A DNA stretch of 22,039 nucleotides from a virus: positions 1 to 22,039 of IMG/VR virus record IMGVR_UViG_3300032050_009335. One strand, 5' to 3'. The notes under the pieces are model-generated. The model was not told where the DNA came from and searched no databases. It saw only the letters and a list, made by a program, of their open reading frames with translations. Numbering within the stretch: the first letter of the stretch is position 1; each line of letters starts with the position of its first letter. Shown here one piece after another: positions 7,017-13,265 of the stretch. Both the position numbers and the translations under genes were made by a program.

Positions 7017-7169
7017 ATGTTGTCTGGCGGTAAGAAATTTCAGAAACCGAAGAAAACCAAATTTCACAAAAACCGTGAGCAGTATGAGAATCATCCATTG
7101 AAGAATCAAAAGCATCATGATAAGTCTCTCTACCGCTTGCTCAAGCAGGAAAAAGATTATGTCATATAA
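7017..7169 (+). CDS. Small basic phage protein (50 aa)
   Basis: The start at 7017 is set by TAGGAG 7 bases upstream; the same frame continues upstream but only as a shadow inside the ClpP gene. The 50 residues are very basic (MLSGGKKFQKPKKTKFHKN, then NQKHHDKSLYRLLKQEKDYVI), with no Cys and little hydrophobic content, as in small nucleic-acid-binding phage proteins. I do not recognise a named family. It overlaps the next gene by 11 bases. Confidence 0.7.
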   Translation: MLSGGKKFQKPKKTKFHKNREQYENHPLKNQKHHDKSLYRLLKQEKDYVI

Positions 7170-7335
7170 AGAACAAATTAGAAAACGCATACGTGAACTT
7201 GAGGACAAGATTGCTGAGTCCAATGTAGACAAAGTTCAACTGGAAAGTCTGCGTTCCGAACTAGCCAGATTGAACATGCAGGAATTTGAAGAAGACCTGC
7301 GTTCCGAAGGTACACAACAACTCCTCAAAGGTTAA
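7159..7335 (+). CDS. Small coiled-coil protein (58 aa)
   Basis: The start MSYKEQIRKRIRELEDKI at 7159 is preferred because AGGA lies 8-11 bases upstream and because it overlaps the preceding stop by only 11 bases. Heptad-like spacing of I/L residues (IRKRIRELEDKI, then LESLRSELARLNM) suggests a short two-helix coiled coil, with a charged tail. Unrecognised. It is the last gene before the late promoter at 7354, so it probably ends the early operon, though no terminator hairpin is evident after it. Confidence 0.65.
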   Translation: MSYKEQIRKRIRELEDKIAESNVDKVQLESLRSELARLNMQEFEEDLRSEGTQQLLKG

Positions 7336-7353
7336 GGTCAAGTCTCCTGTTCG

Positions 7354-7361
7354 TATAAATA
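7354..7361 (+). promoter_or_regulatory. T4-type late promoter (TATAAATA)
   Basis: An exact match to the T4 late consensus TATAAATA lies 18 bases before the tail-fibre ATG (7380), with AGGAG between them. In T4 this element is recognised by host RNA polymerase carrying gp55 and the gp33 coactivator; a gp33-like protein is encoded at 18709. Placement directly before virion genes fits late expression. Confidence 0.8.
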
Positions 7362-7379
7362 AGCGAATAGGAGACTACT

Positions 7380-7949
7380 ATGCCATTAACAAGAATTCTA
7401 GCTGGTGCTTTGGCTGATGCTAATGTCACCACATCAAAATTGGCTGAGGCCAATGTTACCACATCAAAGCTAATTGATGCTGCCATTACTTCACCAAAGT
7501 TGGCACAAAATCTTAGCGTTTCCCTGACACGTGTTTTAGAAGAAGCAAACATTTCCACAATAGCGGTTGGTGGTAATGTTAATATTGACGTTGCTGATAG
7601 CACAGTGTATTTCTTTAATGCCAATACTACGGCCAATGTAACATTCAATCTCCGTGCAAATAGCACACATACTTTTGACTCCGCAACTACGATTGGTGAA
7701 ACTACTACAGTTGCCATAGCCGTAAAACACGGAACTCAAAGACATTCGGCAAACCTACACATTGATGGTGGACTGATAACTGGTCAGTTTTCCGGTACTC
7801 CCAATTCCATATTTTATGCAGCGAATACAAGACCTGCAAGTATCTCTATCGTAAATGGTGAAGTAAATCTGTTCAGTTATTCTATTTTTAAAACGGCAGC
7901 AAATGCGTATACAGTAATTGCAGCAAATACTTTATTTGGGTTGGGTTAA
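7380..7949 (+). CDS. Tail-fibre / virion appendage protein (189 aa)
   Basis: The N-terminal 40 residues consist of short repeats ending in SKL or PKL (ADANVTTSKLA, AEANVTTSKLI, IDAAITSPKLA), a pattern known from the shafts and hinges of phage tail fibres. The rest is Asn/Thr/Ala-rich beta structure (GGNVNIDVADSTVYFF, FNLRANSTHTF) like C-terminal fibre domains found in T4-like cyanophages. It has a good ribosome site (GGAG) behind the TATAAATA promoter and sits 2 bases before the large adhesin gene, so the two probably form one fibre, this being the shorter or base-proximal part. Receptor and assembly partner are not known. Confidence 0.75.
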   Translation: MPLTRILAGALADANVTTSKLAEANVTTSKLIDAAITSPKLAQNLSVSLTRVLEEANISTIAVGGNVNIDVADSTVYFFNANTTANVTFNLRANSTHTFDSATTIGETTTVAIAVKHGTQRHSANLHIDGGLITGQFSGTPNSIFYAANTRPASISIVNGEVNLFSYSIFKTAANAYTVIAANTLFGLG

Positions 7950-7951
7950 AA

Positions 7952-10429
7952 ATGCCTATTTTAGCATCTTTAAGTTCGAGTATTTTAGCATCATTTAAAC
8001 TTATTGGAAGAGAGGTCTCTACAGGTTCTACAGTAAGTAGAATATTCACCACAACAGGAATATGGACTGTACCCTCAGGTGTCACTCGGGTGGATTATGT
8101 TGTTGTCGCCGGTGGAGGTGGAGGTGGCCGTGGAGGTGGAGGTGGCGGTGCTGGTGGTTATCTTACCGGCGCCAGTTTCGGTGTAACACCTCTAGAGACA
8201 TATACCATCATAGTTGGTTCGGGTGGTGCAGGTGGAACATCCGATGCAACTGCTGCATCAAATGGAACGAATTCAGGATTTTATACATCGTCAACTTCAC
8301 TATGGTCTATTGGCGGTGGTGGCGGTGGTGGAAGAACACCATCCTCACCTACTCAAAACGGAGATGGTGCTTCTGGTGGTTCAGGGGGTGGTGCTGGTGT
8401 GGGGTTTACACGGAATGCCGGTTTAGGCACACCTGGCCAAGGGAATAATGGTGGTATAAATTGGGGTAGTAGTGGAAATTATGGTGCCGGTGGTGGTGGC
8501 GGTGCAGGTGCAGTTGGTGCAAATGGAACATCTAGTGTTGGTGGCAATGGTGGCGTAGGAATATTTTCAACATTTTCGGGATCAAACACAGGATATGCTG
8601 GTGGAGGTGGTGGGGGTGCTTTCCCAAGCACAGGTCCATCAGGTTTCGGTGGAACGGGTGGTGGTGGCAATGGAGGAACTCCAGCATCATTAACATCTGG
8701 AAGCACCAATAGAGGTGGTGGTGGAGGTGGAGGAAACGATACAATTAATGGTGCGGCCGGTGGTTCAGGTGTTGTCATTTTTCGTTATACTGAACCGCTC
8801 ACTGTCAACGGAATTTTTGTTTTTGCAAACACAGGACAAATTGTTCTTCCTAATGATGTTACAACGATTGATTATCTCGTTGTTGCTGGTGGTGGCGGTG
8901 GCGGTAGTGGCGGAGGTGGAGCCGGAGGACTTAGAAGTGGTACGGGATATCCAGTAAGTTTAAGAACACAATTTACTGTGGTGGTTGGCGGTGGTGGTGC
9001 TTTTTCAACAGCAGGTTCGAATAGTGGATTCTTTTTAACTCCATCGGGTGGAAGCGCCATTTGGACAACTGGTGGTGGTCGTGCCGCAACCGGAGGAAAC
9101 GGTGATGGTGCGGGTGGCTCAGGCGGTTCAGGTGGAGGTGCTTCGGGAGATGGTTGGCCAGGAAACTCTAGAGTAGGTGGCTCCGGTAATGCAGGAGGTT
9201 ACAATCCACCCGAAGGTTATGGTGGTGGAAATGGCACATTCTTTGGAGCGTTTAATGGAGGTGGTGCTGGTGGTGGCGGTGGTGCCGGTGCGGCAGGTGG
9301 TAGTGGATATGGACCGGGTGCCGACTTTGGTGGAAATGGCGGCGTAGGAATATTCTCCACAATTTCAGGATCAAACACAGGATACGCTGGTGGTGGTGCC
9401 GGTTACACAAGAGCCGGACCAGCAGCACTCGGCGGCGCCGGTGGCGGTGGCAATAGCAACCAACCTTCACCTGCACTTCCTGCTGCTAATGGAGTATCTC
9501 AAACTGGTGGTGGTGGCGGTGGTGGTAGCGGTGGAACAACTGGCGGTGGCGGCATTGTAATTATTAGAGCGAATCGTCCACAAAATAATTTTGTAATCTT
9601 TAATTCTACTGGAACATTTGCTCCACCTACAGGAGTCACTAATATAGAATATCTTGTGATTGCTGGTGGTGGCGGCGGAGGCGGAGGCACACCTGGCGGC
9701 AGAAGCGGTGGCGGAGGTGGCGCTGGTGGTGTACTATCGGGTTCCGGACTTTCTGTAAACTCTGAGATCACATATACAATTACAGTTGGTGGTGGAGGAG
9801 GAGTTTCAACTAACGGAACAAATTCATCAATTGTTGGACCAACACCATTTTCAAATGTAACTTCAATAGGTGGTGGCACCGGCGGCGGTAATGTGCAGGC
9901 GGGTGGACAAAATGGTGGTTCAGGTGGTGGAGGTAGGGCGGGTCCTTCTGGTACCGGTGGTGGCGCCGGGGTTTATCCTGGATCACCGTGGAATAGTGGA
10001 ACACGACAAGGCTTCAATGGTGGGGATGGACTTGGCACTAGTGAGCCTTATAATGCTGGTGGTGGCGGTGGTGCCGGTGGTGTGGGCGGTGGTGCTTTTG
10101 ATGCCAACGGAGGTATCGGTATTTTCTCTTCAATCACTGGTGCTAATGTTGCATATGCTGGTGGCGGTGGTGGTGGCAGAAACGCTAACCCTTCACCAAA
10201 TCCTCAAATGGGTCGGGGTGGTGGTGGCTACGCTTCTTATTCAAGCGGTTCACCTTGGTTAGGAACTCCTTTTGGTGGTGCAAATGGTGCCGTTGCTGGA
10301 GTAATAAGTCAGGCAGCTTCAGCAGCTATCAATAATACTGGCGGCGGTGGTGGAGGTTATGCTCAACAAGGTGGACAAGCCGCCAGTGCCGGTGGTTCAG
10401 GTGTTGTTATTGTCAAATGGAGTACATAA
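7952..10429 (+). CDS. Three-module polyglycine tail adhesin (825 aa)
   Basis: A receptor-binding tail protein made of three tandem copies of a glycine-rich domain, at about residues 30-277, 287-541 and 545-825. Each opens with a beta strand (GVTRVDYVVVAGG, DVTTIDYLVVAGG, GVTNIEYLVIAGG), runs through long GGGG/GGSGG tracts, contains a near-identical core (GGVGIFSTFSGSNTGYAGG, GGVGIFSTISGSNTGYAGG, GGIGIFSSITGANVAYAGG) and closes with a strand such as SGVVIFRY, GIVIIR or SGVVIVKW. Such tracts form packed polyglycine-II helices in the Salmonella phage S16 adhesin gp38, with loops between helices binding the receptor. The modules probably arose by duplication, and similarity persists at DNA level (around 8550 and 9340). 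Many spurious Pro-rich and Trp/Cys-rich frames in this region are shadows of the GGN codons. Confidence 0.88.
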   Translation: MPILASLSSSILASFKLIGREVSTGSTVSRIFTTTGIWTVPSGVTRVDYVVVAGGGGGGRGGGGGGAGGYLTGASFGVTPLETYTIIVGSGGAGGTSDATAASNGTNSGFYTSSTSLWSIGGGGGGGRTPSSPTQNGDGASGGSGGGAGVGFTRNAGLGTPGQGNNGGINWGSSGNYGAGGGGGAGAVGANGTSSVGGNGGVGIFSTFSGSNTGYAGGGGGGAFPSTGPSGFGGTGGGGNGGTPASLTSGSTNRGGGGGGGNDTINGAAGGSGVVIFRYTEPLTVNGIFVFANTGQIVLPNDVTTIDYLVVAGGGGGGSGGGGAGGLRSGTGYPVSLRTQFTVVVGGGGAFSTAGSNSGFFLTPSGGSAIWTTGGGRAATGGNGDGAGGSGGSGGGASGDGWPGNSRVGGSGNAGGYNPPEGYGGGNGTFFGAFNGGGAGGGGGAGAAGGSGYGPGADFGGNGGVGIFSTISGSNTGYAGGGAGYTRAGPAALGGAGGGGNSNQPSPALPAANGVSQTGGGGGGGSGGTTGGGGIVIIRANRPQNNFVIFNSTGTFAPPTGVTNIEYLVIAGGGGGGGGTPGGRSGGGGGAGGVLSGSGLSVNSEITYTITVGGGGGVSTNGTNSSIVGPTPFSNVTSIGGGTGGGNVQAGGQNGGSGGGGRAGPSGTGGGAGVYPGSPWNSGTRQGFNGGDGLGTSEPYNAGGGGGAGGVGGGAFDANGGIGIFSSITGANVAYAGGGGGGRNANPSPNPQMGRGGGGYASYSSGSPWLGTPFGGANGAVAGVISQAASAAINNTGGGGGGYAQQGGQAASAGGSGVVIVKWST

Positions 10430-10437
10430 AATAAAAT

Positions 10438-10455
10438 TGTTGTAGAAATACAACA
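10438..10455 (+). repeat. Hairpin with GAAA tetraloop after the adhesin gene
   Basis: A perfect 7-bp stem TGTTGTA/TACAACA closes a GAAA (GNRA) loop, 8 bases after the adhesin stop and 3 bases before the next -35 element. There is no U-run, so it is not a normal intrinsic terminator. It may stabilise the 3' end of the late message or lie within the promoter's upstream region. Confidence 0.5.
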
Positions 10456-10458
10456 CGC

Positions 10459-10487
10459 TTGACAGAAGGTAGGGTTTCTGGTATACT
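10459..10487 (+). promoter_or_regulatory. Sigma70-type promoter with almost no leader (SWIM gene)
   Basis: TTGACA (10459-10464), a 17-base spacer, then TATACT (10482-10487). The ATG at 10497 begins only 9 bases after the -10 box, so transcription should start at or within a few bases of the start codon, giving a leaderless or nearly leaderless message. No Shine-Dalgarno sequence is present. An 11-bp inverted repeat overlaps the -35 box and the early coding region. Confidence 0.85.
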
Positions 10488-10516
10488 ATATGTACTATGA
10501 AAACTCTACCTTCTGT
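10462..10516. repeat. 11-bp inverted repeat flanking promoter and start codon (candidate operator)
   Basis: ACAGAAGGTAG (10462-10472) and CTACCTTCTGT (10506-10516) are perfect reverse complements. The left arm shares three bases with the -35 box and the right arm is codons 4-7 of the SWIM gene. Their centres are 44 bp apart, close to four helical turns. Transcription should begin between the arms, so this is unlikely to be an RNA hairpin and better fits a DNA operator. Confidence 0.55.
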
Positions 10517-10853
10517 TGGTTCGACAGTCACCGTAGATTGTCAATATATTACTAAAGCGACAACTTTTACAGGTGTCGTGGTCAAACCATATCGTTGGCT
10601 AGATGCTAACGAATTCTGTTTACAAACTGATAGCAAAGAATTTCCAATATCAGTTATCAATCTTGCAAATGTTGTCAATCTGAAAATACTTAAAGGTACG
10701 ACAACAAATATCCGCAAGTTCAAAGTTGCCGGTACAAAAGGTGAATATTTGGTAACATTGTCAAATGAGCATTTTTCTTGTTCCTGCATTGGTTTCAAAT
10801 ATCACAACAAATGTAAGCATATCACAAAGGTAAAAGAGAAAATTACCTCTTGA
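10497..10853 (+). CDS. SWIM zinc-finger protein (118 aa)
   Basis: A small protein with a C-terminal SWIM-type zinc finger: C95-x-C97-x8-C106-x-H108 (FSCSCIGFKYHNKCKHI). SWIM domains bind DNA or proteins and usually form part of a larger protein. Here the finger follows a beta-rich N-terminal domain (GSTVTVDCQYITKATTFTGV, residues 8-27, then NIRKFKVAGTKGEYLVTLSN). The gene has its own strong promoter and no normal leader, and an inverted repeat spans its start, so self-regulation by binding that repeat is an attractive guess. It is followed closely by another promoter-driven gene. The role in infection is unknown. Takeover of host transcription or recombination would fit an early DNA-binding protein. 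Confidence 0.8.
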   Translation: MKTLPSVGSTVTVDCQYITKATTFTGVVVKPYRWLDANEFCLQTDSKEFPISVINLANVVNLKILKGTTTNIRKFKVAGTKGEYLVTLSNEHFSCSCIGFKYHNKCKHITKVKEKITS

Positions 10854-10878
10854 CAAGTGGCTCAACCCTTGATATAAT
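10850..10878 (+). promoter_or_regulatory. Perfect consensus sigma70 promoter with almost no leader
   Basis: TTGACA (10850-10855), a 17-base spacer, then TATAAT (10873-10878): both hexamers and the spacing match the bacterial consensus exactly. The ATG at 10888 begins 9 bases after the -10 box, so the message should be leaderless or nearly so, and no Shine-Dalgarno sequence is present. The -35 overlaps the stop of the SWIM gene. Confidence 0.88.
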
Positions 10879-10887
10879 GGTATTGTT

Positions 10888-11280
10888 ATGATGATCCGTA
10901 TCTATTCCAGTTCAAAGAAAAAGAAGTTGACAAAGAAGCAATTGCAAGAACAGCAAGACTTTATTGCTTCGGTCAACAAGATTCCACTGCCTTCTGGTGG
11001 TCGGTTTCCTGCTGCTGCACCTAAGAAAGTCACGGCTAAGCCACTGATGCCGAGTCGTGTGGTACGCAGCACCAAGCACATTCCGAGTCTTCCAGACACA
11101 CACAAGGGTGCTTTGACTAAGACTGGTATTATGAAAGATTTCCACAAACTCACCGCTTCCGACCGTGAGATTGTGGCTGATGTTGCATCCTGTACGGCAC
11201 CAATGCACAAGGGTAATTATGTCTATGTTACTCCTGGCATGAATCCTGCGGGTCTTGGTCGGAAAAACGAGGTACTGTAA
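10888..11280 (+). CDS. Conserved phage hypothetical protein (130 aa)
   Basis: The N-terminus is lysine-rich (SSSKKKKLTKKQLQEQQDF). A proline/arginine-rich linker (RFPAAAPKKVTAKPLMPSR) follows, then a block KTGIMKDFHKLTASDREIVADV and a glycine/methionine-rich end (YVYVTPGMNPAGLGRKNEVL). The last 50 residues resemble a phage family I know only as hypothetical. It is driven by a perfect consensus promoter with no leader, implying strong expression immediately after infection. There are two consecutive ATG codons (10888, 10891); without a ribosome site the first is taken. The basic disordered head could bind nucleic acid or an acidic host protein (inference). Confidence 0.78.
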   Translation: MMIRIYSSSKKKKLTKKQLQEQQDFIASVNKIPLPSGGRFPAAAPKKVTAKPLMPSRVVRSTKHIPSLPDTHKGALTKTGIMKDFHKLTASDREIVADVASCTAPMHKGNYVYVTPGMNPAGLGRKNEVL

Positions 11281-11283
11281 TGC

Positions 11284-11312
11284 TTGCCAAAGTTTCAGTA
11301 CCATGTTATCAT
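11284..11312 (+). promoter_or_regulatory. Weak sigma70-like promoter before the winged-helix-like gene
   Basis: TTGCCA (11284-11289) and TATCAT (11307-11312) are 17 bases apart, with a conventional leader of about 25 bases and a TAGGAG site before the ATG at 11345. The match is imperfect, but the position between two separately regulated early genes makes it plausible. Confidence 0.35.
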
Positions 11313-11344
11313 ATAGTTTCATTCGTTGAATAGGAGTTTTTATT

Positions 11345-11782
11345 ATGGCACGTACCAAATCAGGCGCTTTGCCTCCTTTTGTCAAACTGTTGACACTGTT
11401 GCAAGAAGGTGATGTTGTTACTAAAGATGAGATTGAATCTAAACTTGGTAGCGATATCTATACCTATCGTTTGTCAACCTATATCTGGCACATCAAAACC
11501 AATACTGATGGTGTTGTGAAAGTCATCAAAGATGGTCGTAATGTGACTGGCTATCAGATTACAAATCCTCAAGTTATCAAAGACTATCTAAAGTCTGTTG
11601 GTGCTGAGTCGTTTGTTCCTGGTCAGGTTACATTGAAACCTTCTGCCAGTAAGTTTGCAAGCAAGCCAGTGAAATCGTTGGCTGCTCTGAAAGCAAAACC
11701 TGCTAAGGCTGCAAAACCTGCTAAGGTTGCAGCACCAGTTGCACCTGTGATTGAGGATGAAGTAACCGAAATCACCGAATAA
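11345..11782 (+). CDS. Winged-helix-like early phage protein with Ala/Pro/Lys tail (145 aa)
   Basis: Residues 1-75 look like a small winged-helix domain: PPFVKLLTLLQEGDVVTKDEI is a helix-turn-helix start (compare MarR/ArsR-like layouts), followed by a helix with YRLSTYIWHIKT and a beta wing VVKVIKDGRNVTGYQI. The C-terminus is low-complexity Ala/Lys/Pro (KAKPAKAAKPAKVAAPVAP), like histone H1 tails, ending in acidic VIEDEVTEITE. It has a good ribosome site (TAGGAG, 9 bases before ATG). A DNA-binding or nucleoid-like role is inferred from the fold guess and tail. No close named family is recognised. Confidence 0.72.
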   Translation: MARTKSGALPPFVKLLTLLQEGDVVTKDEIESKLGSDIYTYRLSTYIWHIKTNTDGVVKVIKDGRNVTGYQITNPQVIKDYLKSVGAESFVPGQVTLKPSASKFASKPVKSLAALKAKPAKAAKPAKVAAPVAPVIEDEVTEITE

Positions 11783-11790
11783 TCAGTTTC

Positions 11791-11865
11791 GGGGTGGCTG
11801 CCGTCAGCGGTGCAATAGGCTAGCCATTAAACAACAATGAATGTCGGGAGACATCCACGTGCCCC
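11791..11865 (+). ncRNA. Structured leader RNA, candidate cis-regulatory element
   Basis: The 101-base gap before the next gene can fold as a multi-helix unit. GGGG (11791-11794) pairs with CCCC (11862-11865). TGGCT (11795-11799) pairs with AGCCA (11822-11826) and encloses a small CCG-TCAG-CGG hairpin (11801-11810). ATGTC-GGGA-GACAT (11841-11854) forms a 5-bp hairpin with a GNRA loop. A ribosome site (GAGGTG) and ATG follow 9-19 bases later. The layout resembles a three-way-junction riboswitch or leader, but it matches none that I can name. A complex terminator for the upstream gene is the alternative, since CCCC is followed by ATCTTTT. Confidence 0.45.
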
Positions 11866-11883
11866 ATCTTTTATGAGGTGAAA

Positions 11884-12126
11884 ATGTCAAAACTTAAACA
11901 GTGGCTTGCGGCCAAGTATCTACAACTTGAGCAACAGGCCGTTGATGCTATTGGCACTGCCAATTTTTATGGTAATTTATTTACTGATAGACAGAAGTTT
12001 AATATCGTAGTATTTTTTATGGGATTGTTTGCACTTTCTGGTTTACATGGTGCAGTTCAATTCATTGCGCTGGTTTATATTATGAGTAAGATGACACCGG
12101 AGGATAAAGATGAAGATAAAAAGTAA
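11884..12126 (+). CDS. Small membrane protein behind the structured leader (80 aa)
   Basis: The ATG at 11884 is preferred over the in-frame GTG at 11878 because GAGGTG (11875-11880) is the ribosome site. Residues 1-38 are amphipathic (MSKLKQWLAAKYLQLEQQ, then ANFYGNLFTDRQKFN). A hydrophobic region covers about 40-68 (VVFFMGLFALSGLHG, then VQFIALVYIMS), either one long or two short membrane helices with a glycine turn, and the tail is acidic and basic (TPEDKDEDKK). Unrecognised. It overlaps the following lipoprotein gene by 17 bases, so the two are probably made together and may cooperate at the envelope, for example in lysis. This is inferred from gene pairing only. Confidence 0.72.
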   Translation: MSKLKQWLAAKYLQLEQQAVDAIGTANFYGNLFTDRQKFNIVVFFMGLFALSGLHGAVQFIALVYIMSKMTPEDKDEDKK

Positions 12127-12385
12127 ATTGTTTTTTCTTGCGCCGTTATTGCTTCTGACGGCGTGTGGCACCACTGTTCGTGATCCTGTTATGAATCCAC
12201 GAAGCCTGAACGATCAAGAACTGCTGCGTGAGAAAATTGTTCGTGTTGAACAGTTGGAACGTGAAATGGAACGCCGTGAGTCAGAACTCAAGTATCAGCA
12301 CTTGAAAGAACTCACACATTTGCAAATTCAACAAAAAAATCGTCCTTCTGAAGGTCATGTAAGTTGTAAATTCTTTTGCTTCTGA
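12110..12385 (+). CDS. Small outer-membrane-type lipoprotein (91 aa)
   Basis: The N-terminus is a lipoprotein signal peptide: a basic start (MKIKSK), a hydrophobic core, then the lipobox LTAC with C19 as the lipidated residue (LLLLTACGTTV). The next residue is glycine, not aspartate, so export to the outer membrane is expected in a Gram-negative host. Residues 45-78 form a charged helix (REKIVRVEQLEREMERRES), a likely coiled coil. The product is short and starts within the gene before, as many o-spanins do, but it lacks the proline-rich region of classic Rz1. The o-spanin idea is therefore only a possibility. The final Cys-containing tail (VSCKFFCF) is unusual. Its stop overlaps the next start (TGATG). 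Confidence 0.75.
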   Translation: MKIKSKLFFLAPLLLLTACGTTVRDPVMNPRSLNDQELLREKIVRVEQLEREMERRESELKYQHLKELTHLQIQQKNRPSEGHVSCKFFCF

Positions 12386-12927
12386 TGAATATCTTTTATC
12401 TAGATCACGATCCGAAAACGTGTGCCGAACAACACTGCGATAAACACGTGGTGAAGATGATCATTGAGTACGCACAATTGTTATCAACGGCGCATCGGAT
12501 CCGTGACGGTCAAGAGTATTATGATTTGACTGCAAATAATCGTAAGATTAAACGCTGGCGTTTGCCCGATGACCGTGAACAACGATTGATGAAAGCATCA
12601 CATGTTAATCATCCATCAAACGTTTGGGCTAGGGCAAACCATTTGAATTACAAATGGCTGTACGAAATGTGGGTGCATTTACTAGACGAGTATACATATC
12701 GTTATGGCAAAGTACATGCGTGTGCAAGATTGAAAGACGATCTGGCTAAACTACCAGAAAAGATTCCTGTCGGGTTGAGTGAAACTGAACCAACACCAGC
12801 AATGCCTGATGACTGTAAAATAACCAATAATTCGTTGGCTTCATATCATAAATACTACAATGAAAAGAAAACACGTTTTGCACGATGGACAAAACGACCT
12901 GCACCTAATTGGTACATACCTGCATAA
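12385..12927 (+). CDS. Conserved phage protein, MNIFYLDHDPKTCAEQHCDKH type (180 aa)
   Basis: The start at 12385 is chosen because the family begins MNIFYLDHDPKTCAEQHCDK and because the ATG overlaps the preceding TGA. Conserved blocks are HCDKHVVKMIIEYAQLLSTAHR (residues 16-37), NHPSNVWARANHLNYKWLYE, a DEYTYRYGKVH stretch, AMPDDCK, and a C-terminal RFARWTKRPAPNWY. The Cys/His pattern (C12, C17, H20) and the helix after it suggest a metal-binding or redox site. I recall the family from many T4-like and other phages as a hypothetical, sometimes labelled a pyrimidine-dimer glycosylase, a label I cannot support from the sequence. It is probably a conserved early-gene product. Confidence 0.8.
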   Translation: MNIFYLDHDPKTCAEQHCDKHVVKMIIEYAQLLSTAHRIRDGQEYYDLTANNRKIKRWRLPDDREQRLMKASHVNHPSNVWARANHLNYKWLYEMWVHLLDEYTYRYGKVHACARLKDDLAKLPEKIPVGLSETEPTPAMPDDCKITNNSLASYHKYYNEKKTRFARWTKRPAPNWYIPA

Positions 12928-13232
12928 TGCCAACATACGATTTTTTAAATACTGAAACTGGTGAAACGTTTGAGAAACTTCTAAGCCTTTCCGGCAAAGA
13001 GGAATATCTCAAAGAAAATTCACACATTCAACAAATTCATCTTGGCGCCATGTCAATTGTCAGTGGCGTATCAATTACTGGTAAAGTACCAGACGGCTTT
13101 AAAGAAGTTCTAGCAAAAGTTTCCGAGAATCACAAACAATCTTCCGTTGCAAACAAACACGGCAAGAAATCTATCAGAGAATCACAAACACAACGTATCG
13201 TGGACAAGCATCTAGGAAAATTTGGGCAGTAA
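12927..13232 (+). CDS. Conserved phage protein, MPTYDFLNTETGE type (101 aa)
   Basis: The start at 12927 overlaps the previous stop (TAATG) and gives MPTYDFLNTETGETFEKLLS. This head resembles the first strand of the FmdB-type zinc ribbon (MPTYEY...), but the cysteines of that fold are absent, so any metal site is lost or was never there. The middle carries KENSHIQQIHLGAMSIVSGV, and the basic end (ANKHGKKSIRESQTQRIVDKHLGKFG) is helical. Similar proteins are hypotheticals in T4-like phages. The function is unknown, and a protein-binding adaptor is only a guess. Confidence 0.75.
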   Translation: MPTYDFLNTETGETFEKLLSLSGKEEYLKENSHIQQIHLGAMSIVSGVSITGKVPDGFKEVLAKVSENHKQSSVANKHGKKSIRESQTQRIVDKHLGKFGQ

Positions 13233-13265
13233 CTACATTATGCTAACTTTTACAAAGGGGCATAT

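Noticed and set aside
8062-8448. Trp/Cys/Arg-rich + strand frame inside the adhesin gene
   Set aside because: It comes from reading GGTGGTGGC codons out of frame, has an implausible composition and overlaps the 825-residue protein entirely.
8479-9879. Proline-rich and His-rich minus-strand frames opposite the adhesin
   Set aside because: Poly-Pro and poly-His runs are the reverse reading of glycine codons. There is no ribosome site or independent support.
8100-10400. Tandem DNA microsatellite or CRISPR-like repeat
   Set aside because: The GGN repeats are explained by polyglycine coding. No regular repeat-spacer pattern exists here or elsewhere in the window.
10912-11385. Minus-strand frame of 157 residues opposite the 10888 gene
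   Set aside because: It is antisense to a promoter-driven gene, has no promoter or ribosome site, and its composition is not protein-like.
12385-12927. Pyrimidine-dimer DNA glycosylase assignment
   Set aside because: Relatives are sometimes labelled this way, but the N-terminal catalytic features of T4 endonuclease V are not visible.
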